From: Naumannella halotolerans
Lineage (GTDB): Bacteria > Actinomycetota > Actinomycetes > Propionibacteriales > Propionibacteriaceae
Reading direction: 5' to 3'
DNA length: 64,000 nt
Assembly (NCBI RefSeq): GCF_004364645.1
Contig: NZ_SOAW01000001.1
Coordinates: 372,001-436,000, forward strand
Shown here piece after piece: positions 1 through 9,564 of the stretch (positions are counted from its first letter, which is position 1; each line of letters opens with the position of its first letter). The position numbers were made by a program, and so were the translations under genes. The notes below the pieces were generated by a model. That model worked only from the letters and a program-made list of their open reading frames with translations. It had not been told where the DNA came from and made no database searches.

Positions 1-1103
1 TGCTGACCAACGACTTCGGCCCCCGGGTGGGTGGGATCGAGACCTTCAACCGCGCCATCTGCGACTGGCTGGACGATCAGGTCGTGGTACTCACCGCGCC
101 GCAGGCCGGTGACCGGGCCTTCGACGCGATCCTGCCGTTCCCGGTGGTCCGGGCGCCCGGGCTGCCGCGCCTGTCCGGCGGTGGCCGGCGTCGGCAACCG
201 GCGCTGCTGCCGACCCGGGACGTCGCTCGGCAGGCGATCTGCCTGGTCCAGCGCCACGGCCTGCGTACCGCGGTGATCAGCGCCGCGGCGCCGTTGGGTC
301 TGCTGGCCGGTCGCCTCCGCGCCGCCGGGGTGGAGCGGATCGTCGCGGTCAGCCACGGCCACGAGGCGACCTGGGCGCGGCTGCCGTTGCTGCGTACCGG
401 CTTGCGCGTGATCGCCCGGCAGGTCGACGCCCTGACCTACATCAGCGAGGCCACCGGCCGGCTGCTGGCCGCAGCGATCGGTGATCGGGGCCGGGATCGC
501 CTGCAGCGGCTGCCGCCTCCGGTCGCCCCCGGCTTCTTCGAGGTCCGGGCCGCACCGGAGCAGGCGCAGCGGCGCACCTTGGTCGTCGCCCGGCTGGTAC
601 GGCAGAAGGGGGTGCACACGGTGATCGAGGCCTGGCGCGAGCTGGGACCCGCGGCCCCACCGTTGACCATCGCCGGGGACGGTCCGGAACGCCCGGCGCT
701 GGAACGGGCCGCGGGCGGTCTGCCGATCACCTTCACCGGTACGGTCGCACCGGAGGCAATGCCGGGCCTGATGGCCGCGCACGCGTTGCTGATCGCCCCC
801 TCGGTGCCCCGGCTGGCAGGACTGGTCAACGAGGGTTTCGGCCTGGTGGTGGCCGAGGCACAGGCCGTCGGCCTGCCGGTCGTGGTGACCGACTCCGGCG
901 CCCCGACCGAGTTGCTCGGACCGCGCTCGGATCGTGGCTATCGGGTGCCAGCCGGGGACTGTGCGGCGATCGCCCGGGCCGTGCTGGGGCCCCGGGAGCG
1001 TGAACTGGCCGAGACGGGGGAGCGGGCGCGGCAGGCTGCTCGTGGCTTCGACGGCACGGCGCAGCGACGTACCCTGCGCCAGTTGCTCGGGCTGAGCCTG
1101 TGA
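1..1103 (+). CDS. GT4-family glycosyltransferase (PimB-like), 5' end outside window
   Basis: The frame is open from base 3 and reads LTNDFGPRVGGIETF, the usual N-terminal nucleotide-sugar loop of GT4 mannosyltransferases, so the true start lies upstream and the GTG at 27 is internal. Near the middle are ARLVRQKGVHTVIEAW and IAGDGPE, and near the C terminus NEGFGLVVAEAQAVGLPVV, the conserved EX7E donor-binding motif, with both glutamates present. A GDP-mannose-dependent transferase acting on a lipid acceptor at the membrane, as in phosphatidylinositol mannoside synthesis, is inferred from the PimB-like sequence and from the nearby acyltransferases; M. tuberculosis has a similar neighbourhood. 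The acceptor cannot be read from the sequence. The next gene is on the opposite strand. Confidence 0.85.
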   Translation, partial: LTNDFGPRVGGIETFNRAICDWLDDQVVVLTAPQAGDRAFDAILPFPVVRAPGLPRLSGGGRRRQPALLPTRDVARQAICLVQRHGLRTAVISAAAPLGLLAGRLRAAGVERIVAVSHGHEATWARLPLLRTGLRVIARQVDALTYISEATGRLLAAAIGDRGRDRLQRLPPPVAPGFFEVRAAPEQAQRRTLVVARLVRQKGVHTVIEAWRELGPAAPPLTIAGDGPERPALERAAGGLPITFTGTVAPEAMPGLMAAHALLIAPSVPRLAGLVNEGFGLVVAEAQAVGLPVVVTDSGAPTELLGPRSDRGYRVPAGDCAAIARAVLGPRERELAETGERARQAARGFDGTAQRRTLRQLLGLSL

Positions 1104-1128
1104 CCGGTCGGCAGAGGCTCCTACCGGA

Positions 1129-1911
1129 TCAGCCGGCGTGTCGGCGGATGAAGTCGACCGACTCGGCGAAGATCGTCTCCGCGTCATGGTCCAGCGTGGC
1201 CACATGCCAACTGCGGTGCAGTACCCGTTCGGTGGCCTCCACCGAGGAGATCTTCTGCATGATCACCCGCGCCGAACTGGGGTCGACCACGTGATCGGTC
1301 CGGGAGCGGAACAACAGCACCGGCTGGGTGACCAGCGGCAGATCGGCCCGGACCAGTCGCCACATCCGGCGCATCGAGGCCAGGGCCCGCAAGGGCAGCC
1401 GGTTGTAGGCGCCCTCGTCCTGGCCGGGTTTGGCGATGTCGTTGCTGATCCCGGGCAGTGACGGCAGCAGCCGCTTCAGCACCGGCAGGGCCAGCAGTCG
1501 CAGATCCGAGGACCGTACCGCGGGGTTGACCAGCAGCACACCGCCGATCTCCGGTCCGCGCCGTTCGGCCAGCCGCAGGGCCAGCGCCCCGCCCATCGAG
1601 AGCCCGGCGACGAAGACCGTCGAGCATTCGCCGAGCAGCCGGGTCAGTTCTTCGTCCACCCGGGCGTACCAGCGTCGCCACGGGGTCTGGTTCAGCTCGG
1701 CCCAGTGCGTACCGTGCCCGGGCAACAACGGCACGGAGGTACGGAAACCCGCCGCCTGCAGATACGCCGCCCACGGCTGCATCGAGGTCGGCGACCCGGT
1801 GAAACCGTGGCACAACAGCACCCCGACGGGGCGCTCGTCCTCACCGGTGGGAGCCGCGGTCTCGGTGGACAGTGGCGACTCCGGCGACAACAGGGCATTC
1901 ACATCCCGCAT
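1129..1911 (-). CDS. alpha/beta-hydrolase, carboxylesterase or monoacylglycerol-lipase type
   Basis: This is a 260-residue serine hydrolase. The oxyanion-hole motif HGFTG is at residues 35-39, the nucleophile elbow GLSMG at 103-107 (Ser105), and the probable acid and base are Asp206 and His236, so the catalytic triad is complete. There is no signal peptide or membrane segment, so it should be cytoplasmic. The ATG at 1911 was chosen because the fold begins about 28 residues later; the frame stays open far upstream, but that stretch lies antisense to the neighbouring acyltransferases. It is divergent from the acyltransferase at 1945 with only 33 bp between starts, so the promoters must be shared or overlap. 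A role in acyl-lipid or ester turnover fits the neighbours; the substrate is unknown. Confidence 0.85.
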   Translation of the reverse strand: MRDVNALLSPESPLSTETAAPTGEDERPVGVLLCHGFTGSPTSMQPWAAYLQAAGFRTSVPLLPGHGTHWAELNQTPWRRWYARVDEELTRLLGECSTVFVAGLSMGGALALRLAERRGPEIGGVLLVNPAVRSSDLRLLALPVLKRLLPSLPGISNDIAKPGQDEGAYNRLPLRALASMRRMWRLVRADLPLVTQPVLLFRSRTDHVVDPSSARVIMQKISSVEATERVLHRSWHVATLDHDAETIFAESVDFIRRHAG

Positions 1912-1944
1912 GCTAGCCAGCCGGGTCGATGAGCTGCCGGTACC

Positions 1945-2781
1945 ATGCCGATCGTGGCCTACAAGCTCTTCAAGTACCTGCTCTTCGTCCCGGTGCTGCG
2001 CACTCTCTGGCGGCCGTGGACCGAGGGCCTGGACAACGTCCCGCGACATGGTGGGGTGTTGCTGGCGGCCAACCACATCGGCATCGCCGAGACCATCCTG
2101 ATCCCGCTGCAGTGCCCGCGGCAGCTGGTCTTCCCGGTGAAGGCGGAGATGTTCACCGGACGAAGCCTCGGGCAGCGGATCGTCGCCTGGTTCCTGCGGG
2201 CGGTCGGGATGGTGCCGATGGACCGTACCGGTGGGCGCGCCAGCGCTGATGCGATGCACGCGGTGGAGGAGGTGCTGCGCAGCGGCGGTGCGTTGTCGAT
2301 CTTTCCCGAGGGCACCCGTTCCCCCGACGGTCGCCTCTACAAGGGGCGCACCGGGGTCGCCCGGCTCGCCCTGGCCACCGGGGCCGTCGTGGTCCCGGTC
2401 GGGGTCAGCAACACCGAGGCGCCGAAGAACAACCGGCTCGGTGCACTGGGCCTGCTGAACGTACGTCGACCCGGCGTGATCTTCGGCAAACCGCTGGACT
2501 TCTCCGAGTTCGCCGACCGTCCCGCCGATCGGCGGGTCCTGCGTCACGTCACCGACGAGATCATGACCAGGATCCAGGAGCTCACCGGACAGACCTACGT
2601 CGAGGTCTATGCCAGCAGTGTGAAGGCCGGCCAGTACGACGCCGCCGAGCTCGACGAGCGGGTCCGTACCCGGCCGGGATCGGGCATCGCGCCGGCCCCG
2701 CTGCCGACCGCGAACTCCCTTCCCGCCATCGATGCAGGCGCGGCATCGACTGCGGCCTCGGCGAACGGGAGCAAGCCGTGA
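1945..2781 (+). CDS. PlsC-like 1-acylglycerol-phosphate acyltransferase, HX4E variant
   Basis: The 278-residue protein has the PlsC/LPLAT architecture: a hydrophobic N terminus, block I NHIGIAET at residues 43-50, FPEGTRSPDGRLYKGRTG near 120, and a VVPVGV block. The family normally has NHX4D; here Glu49 replaces the catalytic-dyad aspartate beside His44, while the tandem paralogue next door keeps HX4D. The rest of the fold is intact, so it is probably expressed and perhaps active with another acceptor. The C-terminal 50 residues are Ala/Pro-rich and look disordered. It overlaps the next gene by GTGA, so the two acyltransferases should be co-translated. It probably works at the cytoplasmic face of the membrane in phospholipid or glycolipid acylation. 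Confidence 0.85.
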   Translation: MPIVAYKLFKYLLFVPVLRTLWRPWTEGLDNVPRHGGVLLAANHIGIAETILIPLQCPRQLVFPVKAEMFTGRSLGQRIVAWFLRAVGMVPMDRTGGRASADAMHAVEEVLRSGGALSIFPEGTRSPDGRLYKGRTGVARLALATGAVVVPVGVSNTEAPKNNRLGALGLLNVRRPGVIFGKPLDFSEFADRPADRRVLRHVTDEIMTRIQELTGQTYVEVYASSVKAGQYDAAELDERVRTRPGSGIAPAPLPTANSLPAIDAGAASTAASANGSKP

Positions 2782-3566
2782 CCGATCGCCCCGCGGACGG
2801 TGACGAGGCGGCACGGCCGGCCGAGGGTTCCGGTTCGGGTGCCCTGGTTCCGGCCGGGGCATCGATCGACCCCGACGGGAAGGGGAGTGCGGCCTACTGG
2901 ATCCTCAAATCCACCCTCAGCCCGATGGTGCGGGCGCTCTTCCGTCCCACCATCGAGGGGCTGGAGAACGTCCCGGAGACCGGACCGGCGATCATCGCCA
3001 GCAATCACCTGTCGGTGGCCGACTGGTTGTTCACGCCGTTGGCGCTGAAGCGGCGGATCACCTATGTCGCCAAGTCCGACTACTTCACCGGGACCGGGGT
3101 GAAGGGATTCGTCCAGCGTGGTTTCTTCTCCGGCACCGGCCAGGTGCCGATCGACCGTTCCGGGGGGAAGGCCAGTGAGGCGGCGCTGATCGCCGGGGCC
3201 AAGGTGTTGCAGCGTGGTGAGCTGTTCGGGATCTTCCCCGAGGGCACCCGTTCGCCGGACGGCCGGTTGTACAAGGGGCGGACCGGGATCGCCCGGCTGG
3301 CCCTGTCCACCGGGGTGCCGATCGTGCCCACCGGGGTGATCGGTACGGACAAGATCGCGCCGAAGAACCGCCGCTTCGGCAAGCTGCACTCGCCGACCGT
3401 GCGCTTCGGCCGGCCGCTGGACTTCCGGGCGTTCGCCGGGCAGTCCCACGACCGGGCGGTGATGCGTTCGGTGGTCGACCAGGTGATGGCCTCGATCCAG
3501 GAGCTGACCGGACAGGTCTACGTCGACGACTACGCGCCCCGGACCATCATCGAGTCCACCAGCTGA
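2778..3566 (+). CDS. PlsC-like 1-acylglycerol-phosphate acyltransferase
   Basis: The 262-residue protein is a tandem paralogue of the preceding gene. Block I is SNHLSVADW with His77 and Asp82 (canonical HX4D), the glycerol-phosphate-binding block is FPEGTRSPDGRLYKGRTG, and PIVPTGVIG is the fourth block. About 35 Gly/Ala/Asp-rich residues precede the fold. The GTG start overlaps the upstream stop. The likely reaction is transfer of an acyl group from acyl-CoA or acyl-ACP to lysophosphatidic acid or a related lipid at the membrane. Having one HX4D and one HX4E copy side by side suggests divided substrates or a non-catalytic partner, which is inference. Confidence 0.87.
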   Translation: MTDRPADGDEAARPAEGSGSGALVPAGASIDPDGKGSAAYWILKSTLSPMVRALFRPTIEGLENVPETGPAIIASNHLSVADWLFTPLALKRRITYVAKSDYFTGTGVKGFVQRGFFSGTGQVPIDRSGGKASEAALIAGAKVLQRGELFGIFPEGTRSPDGRLYKGRTGIARLALSTGVPIVPTGVIGTDKIAPKNRRFGKLHSPTVRFGRPLDFRAFAGQSHDRAVMRSVVDQVMASIQELTGQVYVDDYAPRTIIESTS

Positions 3567-3577
3567 CGAATACTTAT

Positions 3578-5029
<1,452 letters not shown>

Positions 5030-5091
5030 CTCGCTGTCTGCCCTGCGGGCGGATTCGGTCGGATTGTCGCCGACGAACTACTCTTGGCGCC

Positions 5092-6489
5092 ATGTCCGAA
5101 GTCTTTCCCTCCTTGGCCGAGCTGCATGCGCTGAACCCGAAGCATCAGGCCGCCTATCCTGACCCCGTCGCCGTCGACGAAGTGGTCAAGGAGCTCTCCG
5201 TCCGACCGCCGCTGGTCTTCGCCGGGGAGTGCGACGATCTGCGGGGGAAGCTCGCCCAGGTCGCCCAGCGCAAGGGCTTCGTCCTGCAGGGCGGCGACTG
5301 CGCCGAGACCTTCGAGGGAGTCACCGCGGCCAATGTGTCGAACAAGCTGCGGGTGCTGTTGGCGATGGCGGTCGTGCTGACCTATGCCGCGCAGGTGCCG
5401 GTGGTGAAGATCGGTCGCCTGGCCGGGCAGTACGCCAAGCCGCGCTCGAAGGACACCGAGACCCGCGGCGGGATCACCCTGCCGGTGTACAAGGGTGATG
5501 CGGTCAACGGATTCGCCTTCACCCCCGAGGCCCGGACCCCGGACCCGAAGCGGCTGCTGGACGTCTACAACGCCTCGGCCGCCACCTTGAACCTGACCCG
5601 GGCCTTCGTCACCGGCGGGTTCGCCCACCTGGCGCAGATCCACTCCTGGAACTCCGACTGGGCCAAGACCTCCGGCGTCGGCACCCGGTGGGAGGAACTG
5701 GCCGGGGAGATCGAGCGGGCACTGGCCTTCATGGTCGCCTGCGGTATGGACGACGAGTCCATGCGCAAGGTCGACTTCTTCGCCTCTCACGAGGCGCTGC
5801 TGCTGGAGTACGAGCACGCCCTGACCCGGATCGACTCCCGTACCGCCAAGCCCTACAACGTCTCCGGGCATTTCGTCTGGATCGGGGAGCGGACCCGCCA
5901 GCTCGACGGCGCCCATGTGGAGATGCTGCGGCATGTGCAGAACCCGATCGGGATCAAGCTCGGCCCGACCACCACCGGTGCCGATGCGCTCGCCCTGGCC
6001 GACGCCCTGGATCCGGATCATCAGCCGGGCCGGATCAGCTTCATCACCCGGATGGGGGCGAAGAAGATCCGTGAGCTGCTGCCGCCGGTGATCGAGCAGG
6101 TGGAGGCCAGCGGCCGGGAGGTGGTCTGGATCTGCGACCCGATGCACGGCAACACCTTCGAGGCCGCCAACGGTTACAAGACCCGCGACTTCAACGACGT
6201 GATGGACGAGGTCAACGGCTTCTTCGACGTCCACGACCAACTGGGCACCTGGCCCGGTGGGGTGCACATCGAGCTCACCGGGGACGATGTGACCGAGTGC
6301 GTCGGCGGGGCCGATGCGCTGGCCGAGACCGACCTCGGTGACCGGTACGAGTCGCTGTGCGATCCGCGATTGAACCGCAACCAGTCGCTGGAGCTGGCCT
6401 TCCTGGTCTCCCAGCGGCTGACCGACGGGCGGTTGAAGCGCGGCCTGCGGGACCTGCAGACGGCACCGACCGCCGACGTCCTGGCATGA
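5092..6489 (+). CDS. aroG: 3-deoxy-7-phosphoheptulonate (DAHP) synthase, class II
   Basis: The 465-residue class II enzyme condenses phosphoenolpyruvate and erythrose 4-phosphate, the first step of the shikimate pathway. Class II hallmarks are LNPKHQAAYPD near residue 14, FVLQGGDCAETF near 64, KIGRLAGQYAKPRS near 105, GPTTTGADALALADAL near 290, and WICDPMHGNT near 345, which contains metal-ligand residues. The C terminus is complete. The hexamer TACTCT at 5079-5084 ends seven bases before the ATG, so the message may be leaderless. It overlaps the following threonine aldolase gene by ATGA. In mycobacteria the orthologue also lies near a PknL-type kinase gene, as here. Confidence 0.95.
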   Translation: MSEVFPSLAELHALNPKHQAAYPDPVAVDEVVKELSVRPPLVFAGECDDLRGKLAQVAQRKGFVLQGGDCAETFEGVTAANVSNKLRVLLAMAVVLTYAAQVPVVKIGRLAGQYAKPRSKDTETRGGITLPVYKGDAVNGFAFTPEARTPDPKRLLDVYNASAATLNLTRAFVTGGFAHLAQIHSWNSDWAKTSGVGTRWEELAGEIERALAFMVACGMDDESMRKVDFFASHEALLLEYEHALTRIDSRTAKPYNVSGHFVWIGERTRQLDGAHVEMLRHVQNPIGIKLGPTTTGADALALADALDPDHQPGRISFITRMGAKKIRELLPPVIEQVEASGREVVWICDPMHGNTFEAANGYKTRDFNDVMDEVNGFFDVHDQLGTWPGGVHIELTGDDVTECVGGADALAETDLGDRYESLCDPRLNRNQSLELAFLVSQRLTDGRLKRGLRDLQTAPTADVLA

Positions 6490-7553
6490 GCCGGGCGGAC
6501 GCCGAGGGATCCCAGCCGCCGATCGATCTGCGTTCCGACACCGTCACCCGGCCGAGCGCCGGGATGCGCCGGGCGATGGCCGATGCCGAGGTCGGCGACG
6601 ACGTCTATGCCGAGGACCCGAGCCTGAACCGGCTGGAGCGGCGGGTCGCCGAACTGCTCGGGCATGAGTCCGGGCTGTTCTGCCCGACCGGGTCGATGTC
6701 GAACATGCTCGGCATCGGTGTGCTGGTGCCCCGCGGCAAGGAAGTGCTGTGCGACGCCCAGGCACACATCGCCCGGGCCGAACTCGGCGGTCACGCCGCC
6801 TGGTTCGGGGTGACCATGCGGACCTGGTTCACCCCCGACGGGGTGGCCCCGGTGGACTTCCTGCAGACCCTGGCCACCGCCGATGCCGGCCCGTACCTGG
6901 TCTCCACCGCGGCGATCGCCCTGGAGAACACCCACAACTTCTCCGGTGGCCGGGTGCAGCCGATCGCCGCACTGCAGGCGATCTCGGAGTTCGCCCGCGG
7001 AGCCGGGATCGCGATGCACCTCGACGGGGCCCGGCTGTGGAACGCCCACGCCGCGACCGGCGTACCTTTGGCGACCTACGGACGACTCTTCGACACCGTC
7101 AGCGTCTGCTTCTCCAAGGGCCTCGGCGCACCGGTCGGGTCGATGCTGGTCGGGCCCGCCGGGGTGATCGACCGGGCCCGGGTACTGCGCAAACGCCTCG
7201 GTGGAGGGATGCGGCAGGCCGGGATCCTGGCGGCTGCCTGCGACTATGCGCTCGACCACGAACTGCCCCGATTGGCCCAGGACCACGAGGCGGCCGCGGC
7301 CTTCGCCGAGGCCGTCGGTACGCAGGCTCCCGAAGCCATCGATCCGGCCGGGGTGCAGAGCAACATCGTCCGCCTGGACACCGGTGCGCTACCGGCTGTC
7401 GAGCTGGTCGAGCGCGCCCGGGGACGGGGCGTCCGGATCAGTGCCATGGGGACTGCGGTCGCCCGGGCCGTCACCCACCGCGATGTCAGCACCGCCGATG
7501 CCCGCCGAGCCGGCACGATCATCGGCGAGCTGCTCGTCGCAGACCGCCACTGA
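6486..7553 (+). CDS. ltaE: L-threonine (allo-threonine) aldolase, PLP-dependent
   Basis: The 355-residue, fold-type I PLP enzyme cleaves L-threonine or allo-threonine to glycine and acetaldehyde. It opens with IDLRSDTVTRPS, followed by GDDVYAEDPS and FCPTGSMSN, and the Schiff-base lysine is in SVCFSKGLGAPVGS at about residue 210. HLDGARLWNAH contains the aspartate that contacts the PLP ring nitrogen. The ATG at 6486 overlaps the aroG stop, so the pair is translationally coupled; upstream in-frame codons lie inside aroG. The coupling to aromatic biosynthesis has no obvious metabolic logic. Confidence 0.9.
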   Translation: MSRADAEGSQPPIDLRSDTVTRPSAGMRRAMADAEVGDDVYAEDPSLNRLERRVAELLGHESGLFCPTGSMSNMLGIGVLVPRGKEVLCDAQAHIARAELGGHAAWFGVTMRTWFTPDGVAPVDFLQTLATADAGPYLVSTAAIALENTHNFSGGRVQPIAALQAISEFARGAGIAMHLDGARLWNAHAATGVPLATYGRLFDTVSVCFSKGLGAPVGSMLVGPAGVIDRARVLRKRLGGGMRQAGILAAACDYALDHELPRLAQDHEAAAAFAEAVGTQAPEAIDPAGVQSNIVRLDTGALPAVELVERARGRGVRISAMGTAVARAVTHRDVSTADARRAGTIIGELLVADRH

Positions 7554-7632
7554 GCCCGGCCGGCCCGCCGTACCGGCGGTCCTCGCCGTCGACGGCGCAG
7601 CAGCGTCGTGACGGGCAGGTAGCGTTGGGGCC

Positions 7633-8274
7633 ATGAAGATCACCCATCTGGGACATTCCGCAGTGCTGGTCGAATCCTCGACCGGGCGCCTGTTGATCGA
7701 CCCCGGGAACTTCTCCGACCGGTGGACCGATCTGACCGAGCTGGATGCGGTGCTGATCACCCACCAACATCCCGATCACATCGACGCCGAACGACTGCCG
7801 AGGCTGCTGACGGCGAACCCACAGGCCACGGTGTTGACCGAACCGCAAACCGCCGGGGCCTACGAGTTCCTGGCCGGCCGGGCCGAACCGATGCCGGCCG
7901 GATCGGCGGCCGAACTGGCCGGGTTCGACATCCGCACCGTCGGCGGGGTGCACGCCGAGATCCACCGGGACATCCCGCTGATCGGCAACACCGGTTTCGT
8001 GATCACCGCCGACGCGACAACGCTGTTCCATCCCGGCGACTCGCTGGCCGCCGTACCCCGGGGCATCGACCTGCTGGCGCTGCCGGTGATGGGGCCCTGG
8101 TCGGCGATGAAGGAACAGATCGACTTCGTCCGGGCGGTGGGTGCCCCGGCTGCCTTCGGCATCCACGACGGGCTGATCAACGACCGGTACTGGGGGCTGC
8201 TCGGCGGCCGCCTGCAGGAGCTGACCGAGACCCGCTTCGAGGACTGGCGCGAGGCCGGCGAGGTCGAGCTCTGA
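7633..8274 (+). CDS. metallo-beta-lactamase-fold hydrolase (UlaG/UPF0173-like)
   Basis: The 213-residue protein starts MKITHLGHSAVLVES, the usual opening of the small MBL-fold group that includes UlaG and UPF0173. The metal motif HQHPDH is at residues 44-49, with further ligand candidates in FHPGDSL near 137 and a late histidine in FGIHDG near 180, so both metal sites look complete. It is cytoplasmic. TAGCGT at 7620-7625 ends seven bases before the ATG, consistent with a leaderless transcript. It shares TGATG with the next membrane-protein gene. The substrate cannot be assigned. Confidence 0.8.
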   Translation: MKITHLGHSAVLVESSTGRLLIDPGNFSDRWTDLTELDAVLITHQHPDHIDAERLPRLLTANPQATVLTEPQTAGAYEFLAGRAEPMPAGSAAELAGFDIRTVGGVHAEIHRDIPLIGNTGFVITADATTLFHPGDSLAAVPRGIDLLALPVMGPWSAMKEQIDFVRAVGAPAAFGIHDGLINDRYWGLLGGRLQELTETRFEDWREAGEVEL

Positions 8275-9527
8275 TGGGGGCACCACCCGTGGCCGAGCGG
8301 GCCCTCGGATCACCGGCGACCCCGGTCCGCGACGATCCCCGGCCGAGTACGCCGATCGGCCGCCCGGGACACGACGAACTCGGCGAGATCATCGTCGACG
8401 CCGGCCGCTGTCTGCGGCGGCAGCCGCTGCTGATCGCCGCGCTGAGTCTGCTGCCGGCCGCGCTGGTGCTCGCCGGTCTCGCCGCGGTGCCGTTCCTGCT
8501 GGACCTGCTGACCGACGCCGATCTGGCCCCGATGCAGGCCGGATGGGTGGGGGTCGGCGTGGTCTCGGCGACGATCGTCGGGGTCTGCCTGCACCTGCGG
8601 TGCTCCGCGGTGATCGCGGCCGTCGTGGAGGCGCTGGGTGGGGGAAGCGAGATCGGTTTCGGCGAGGCCTTCCGGAACACCCGGGGGGTGATCGGCCGGT
8701 CGCTGGGGGTGATCCTGCTGTTCGGTGGGGTGGTGATGTTGCTGCTCGCGCTCACCGTCTGGCTGTTCGGTCCCCGGTTGTTCGGCGCCGAGCAACTGCC
8801 GGTGCTGCCGCTGGTCGCTGCCGGGATCGCGGTGGTGCTGAGCTGGACCCTGATCAGCGCCCGTCTGTACCCCTTGCGACCGGTCTTCGCCCTGGAGCCG
8901 CAGCACCGTGGTCTGGCCGCGGTGGGACGGGCCTGGCGATTGACCGCCGGCCGGTTCCTGCGGACCCTCAGCTCGGTGGCCCTGTTCGGCTCCATGGTCT
9001 GGTTGGCCAGGACGATCGCCCTGTTGCCGCTGGCACTGCCCAGCGCCACCTCCGGTGACCTCTCGACGCGGCTCGTCGGGCAGCTGTGGCCGTGGACGCT
9101 GGTCACCGTCGCGCTGTCGGGGATCGTCGCGGTCTGCTCGACGGCTTTCCTGATCACCGCACAGACCCTGTACCACCGTGACCTGGTCGCGCGGCAACCC
9201 GTCGCGCCGACGCTGAACTGGGCCCCGCCGACCACCGCACCGGCCGGTGGACTCGGGGGCGGTGGCTGGCAACCGGGCGCCCTGTCCGGCTCGGCGCCCG
9301 CCCAGTGGCCGAATCCCTCGGGCTGGTCGGCCGGACAGGCGGCGCCGCCGGACAGTGTGGTCGCACCGCAGCACTGGCCGGCACCGCTCGCACCGCAGCA
9401 GTGGCCGGCACCGGGGGTACCGTCGGAGGGCGCGACCGGGCAACAGCAACACCCGGCGGGCAGCCAGGACTGGCCGGGCCCGCAGGGTCAGCAGCAGTGG
9501 CCGGCACCGGACCAACCGCGGCGCTGA
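8274..9527 (+). CDS. membrane protein (glycerophosphodiesterase membrane-domain-like) with Pro/Gln/Trp-rich tail
   Basis: The 417-residue protein has a cytoplasmic N terminus of about 50 residues, then roughly six hydrophobic segments, the first at LLIAALSLLPAALVLAGL. A region reading ISARLYPLRPVFALE...GLAAVGRAWRLT resembles the membrane domain found in some glycerophosphodiester phosphodiesterases and in YciC-like proteins. The last 100 residues are low complexity with repeated QHWPAP and QQWPAP motifs and are probably cytoplasmic and disordered. A protein of the same architecture lies on the other side of the kinase gene. No catalytic residues are visible. The ATG is coupled to the upstream hydrolase. 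Confidence 0.7.
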   Translation: MGAPPVAERALGSPATPVRDDPRPSTPIGRPGHDELGEIIVDAGRCLRRQPLLIAALSLLPAALVLAGLAAVPFLLDLLTDADLAPMQAGWVGVGVVSATIVGVCLHLRCSAVIAAVVEALGGGSEIGFGEAFRNTRGVIGRSLGVILLFGGVVMLLLALTVWLFGPRLFGAEQLPVLPLVAAGIAVVLSWTLISARLYPLRPVFALEPQHRGLAAVGRAWRLTAGRFLRTLSSVALFGSMVWLARTIALLPLALPSATSGDLSTRLVGQLWPWTLVTVALSGIVAVCSTAFLITAQTLYHRDLVARQPVAPTLNWAPPTTAPAGGLGGGGWQPGALSGSAPAQWPNPSGWSAGQAAPPDSVVAPQHWPAPLAPQQWPAPGVPSEGATGQQQHPAGSQDWPGPQGQQQWPAPDQPRR

Positions 9528-9564
9528 CGACACTCGGCCGGGGTGATGGCCCGGTCGACGACCC

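Noticed and set aside
1129-2862. 577-residue minus-strand frame extending the esterase
   Set aside because: The upstream 300 residues are antisense to two well-supported acyltransferase genes and show only Gly/Asp/Arg-rich shadow composition; the ATG at 1911 gives a complete fold.
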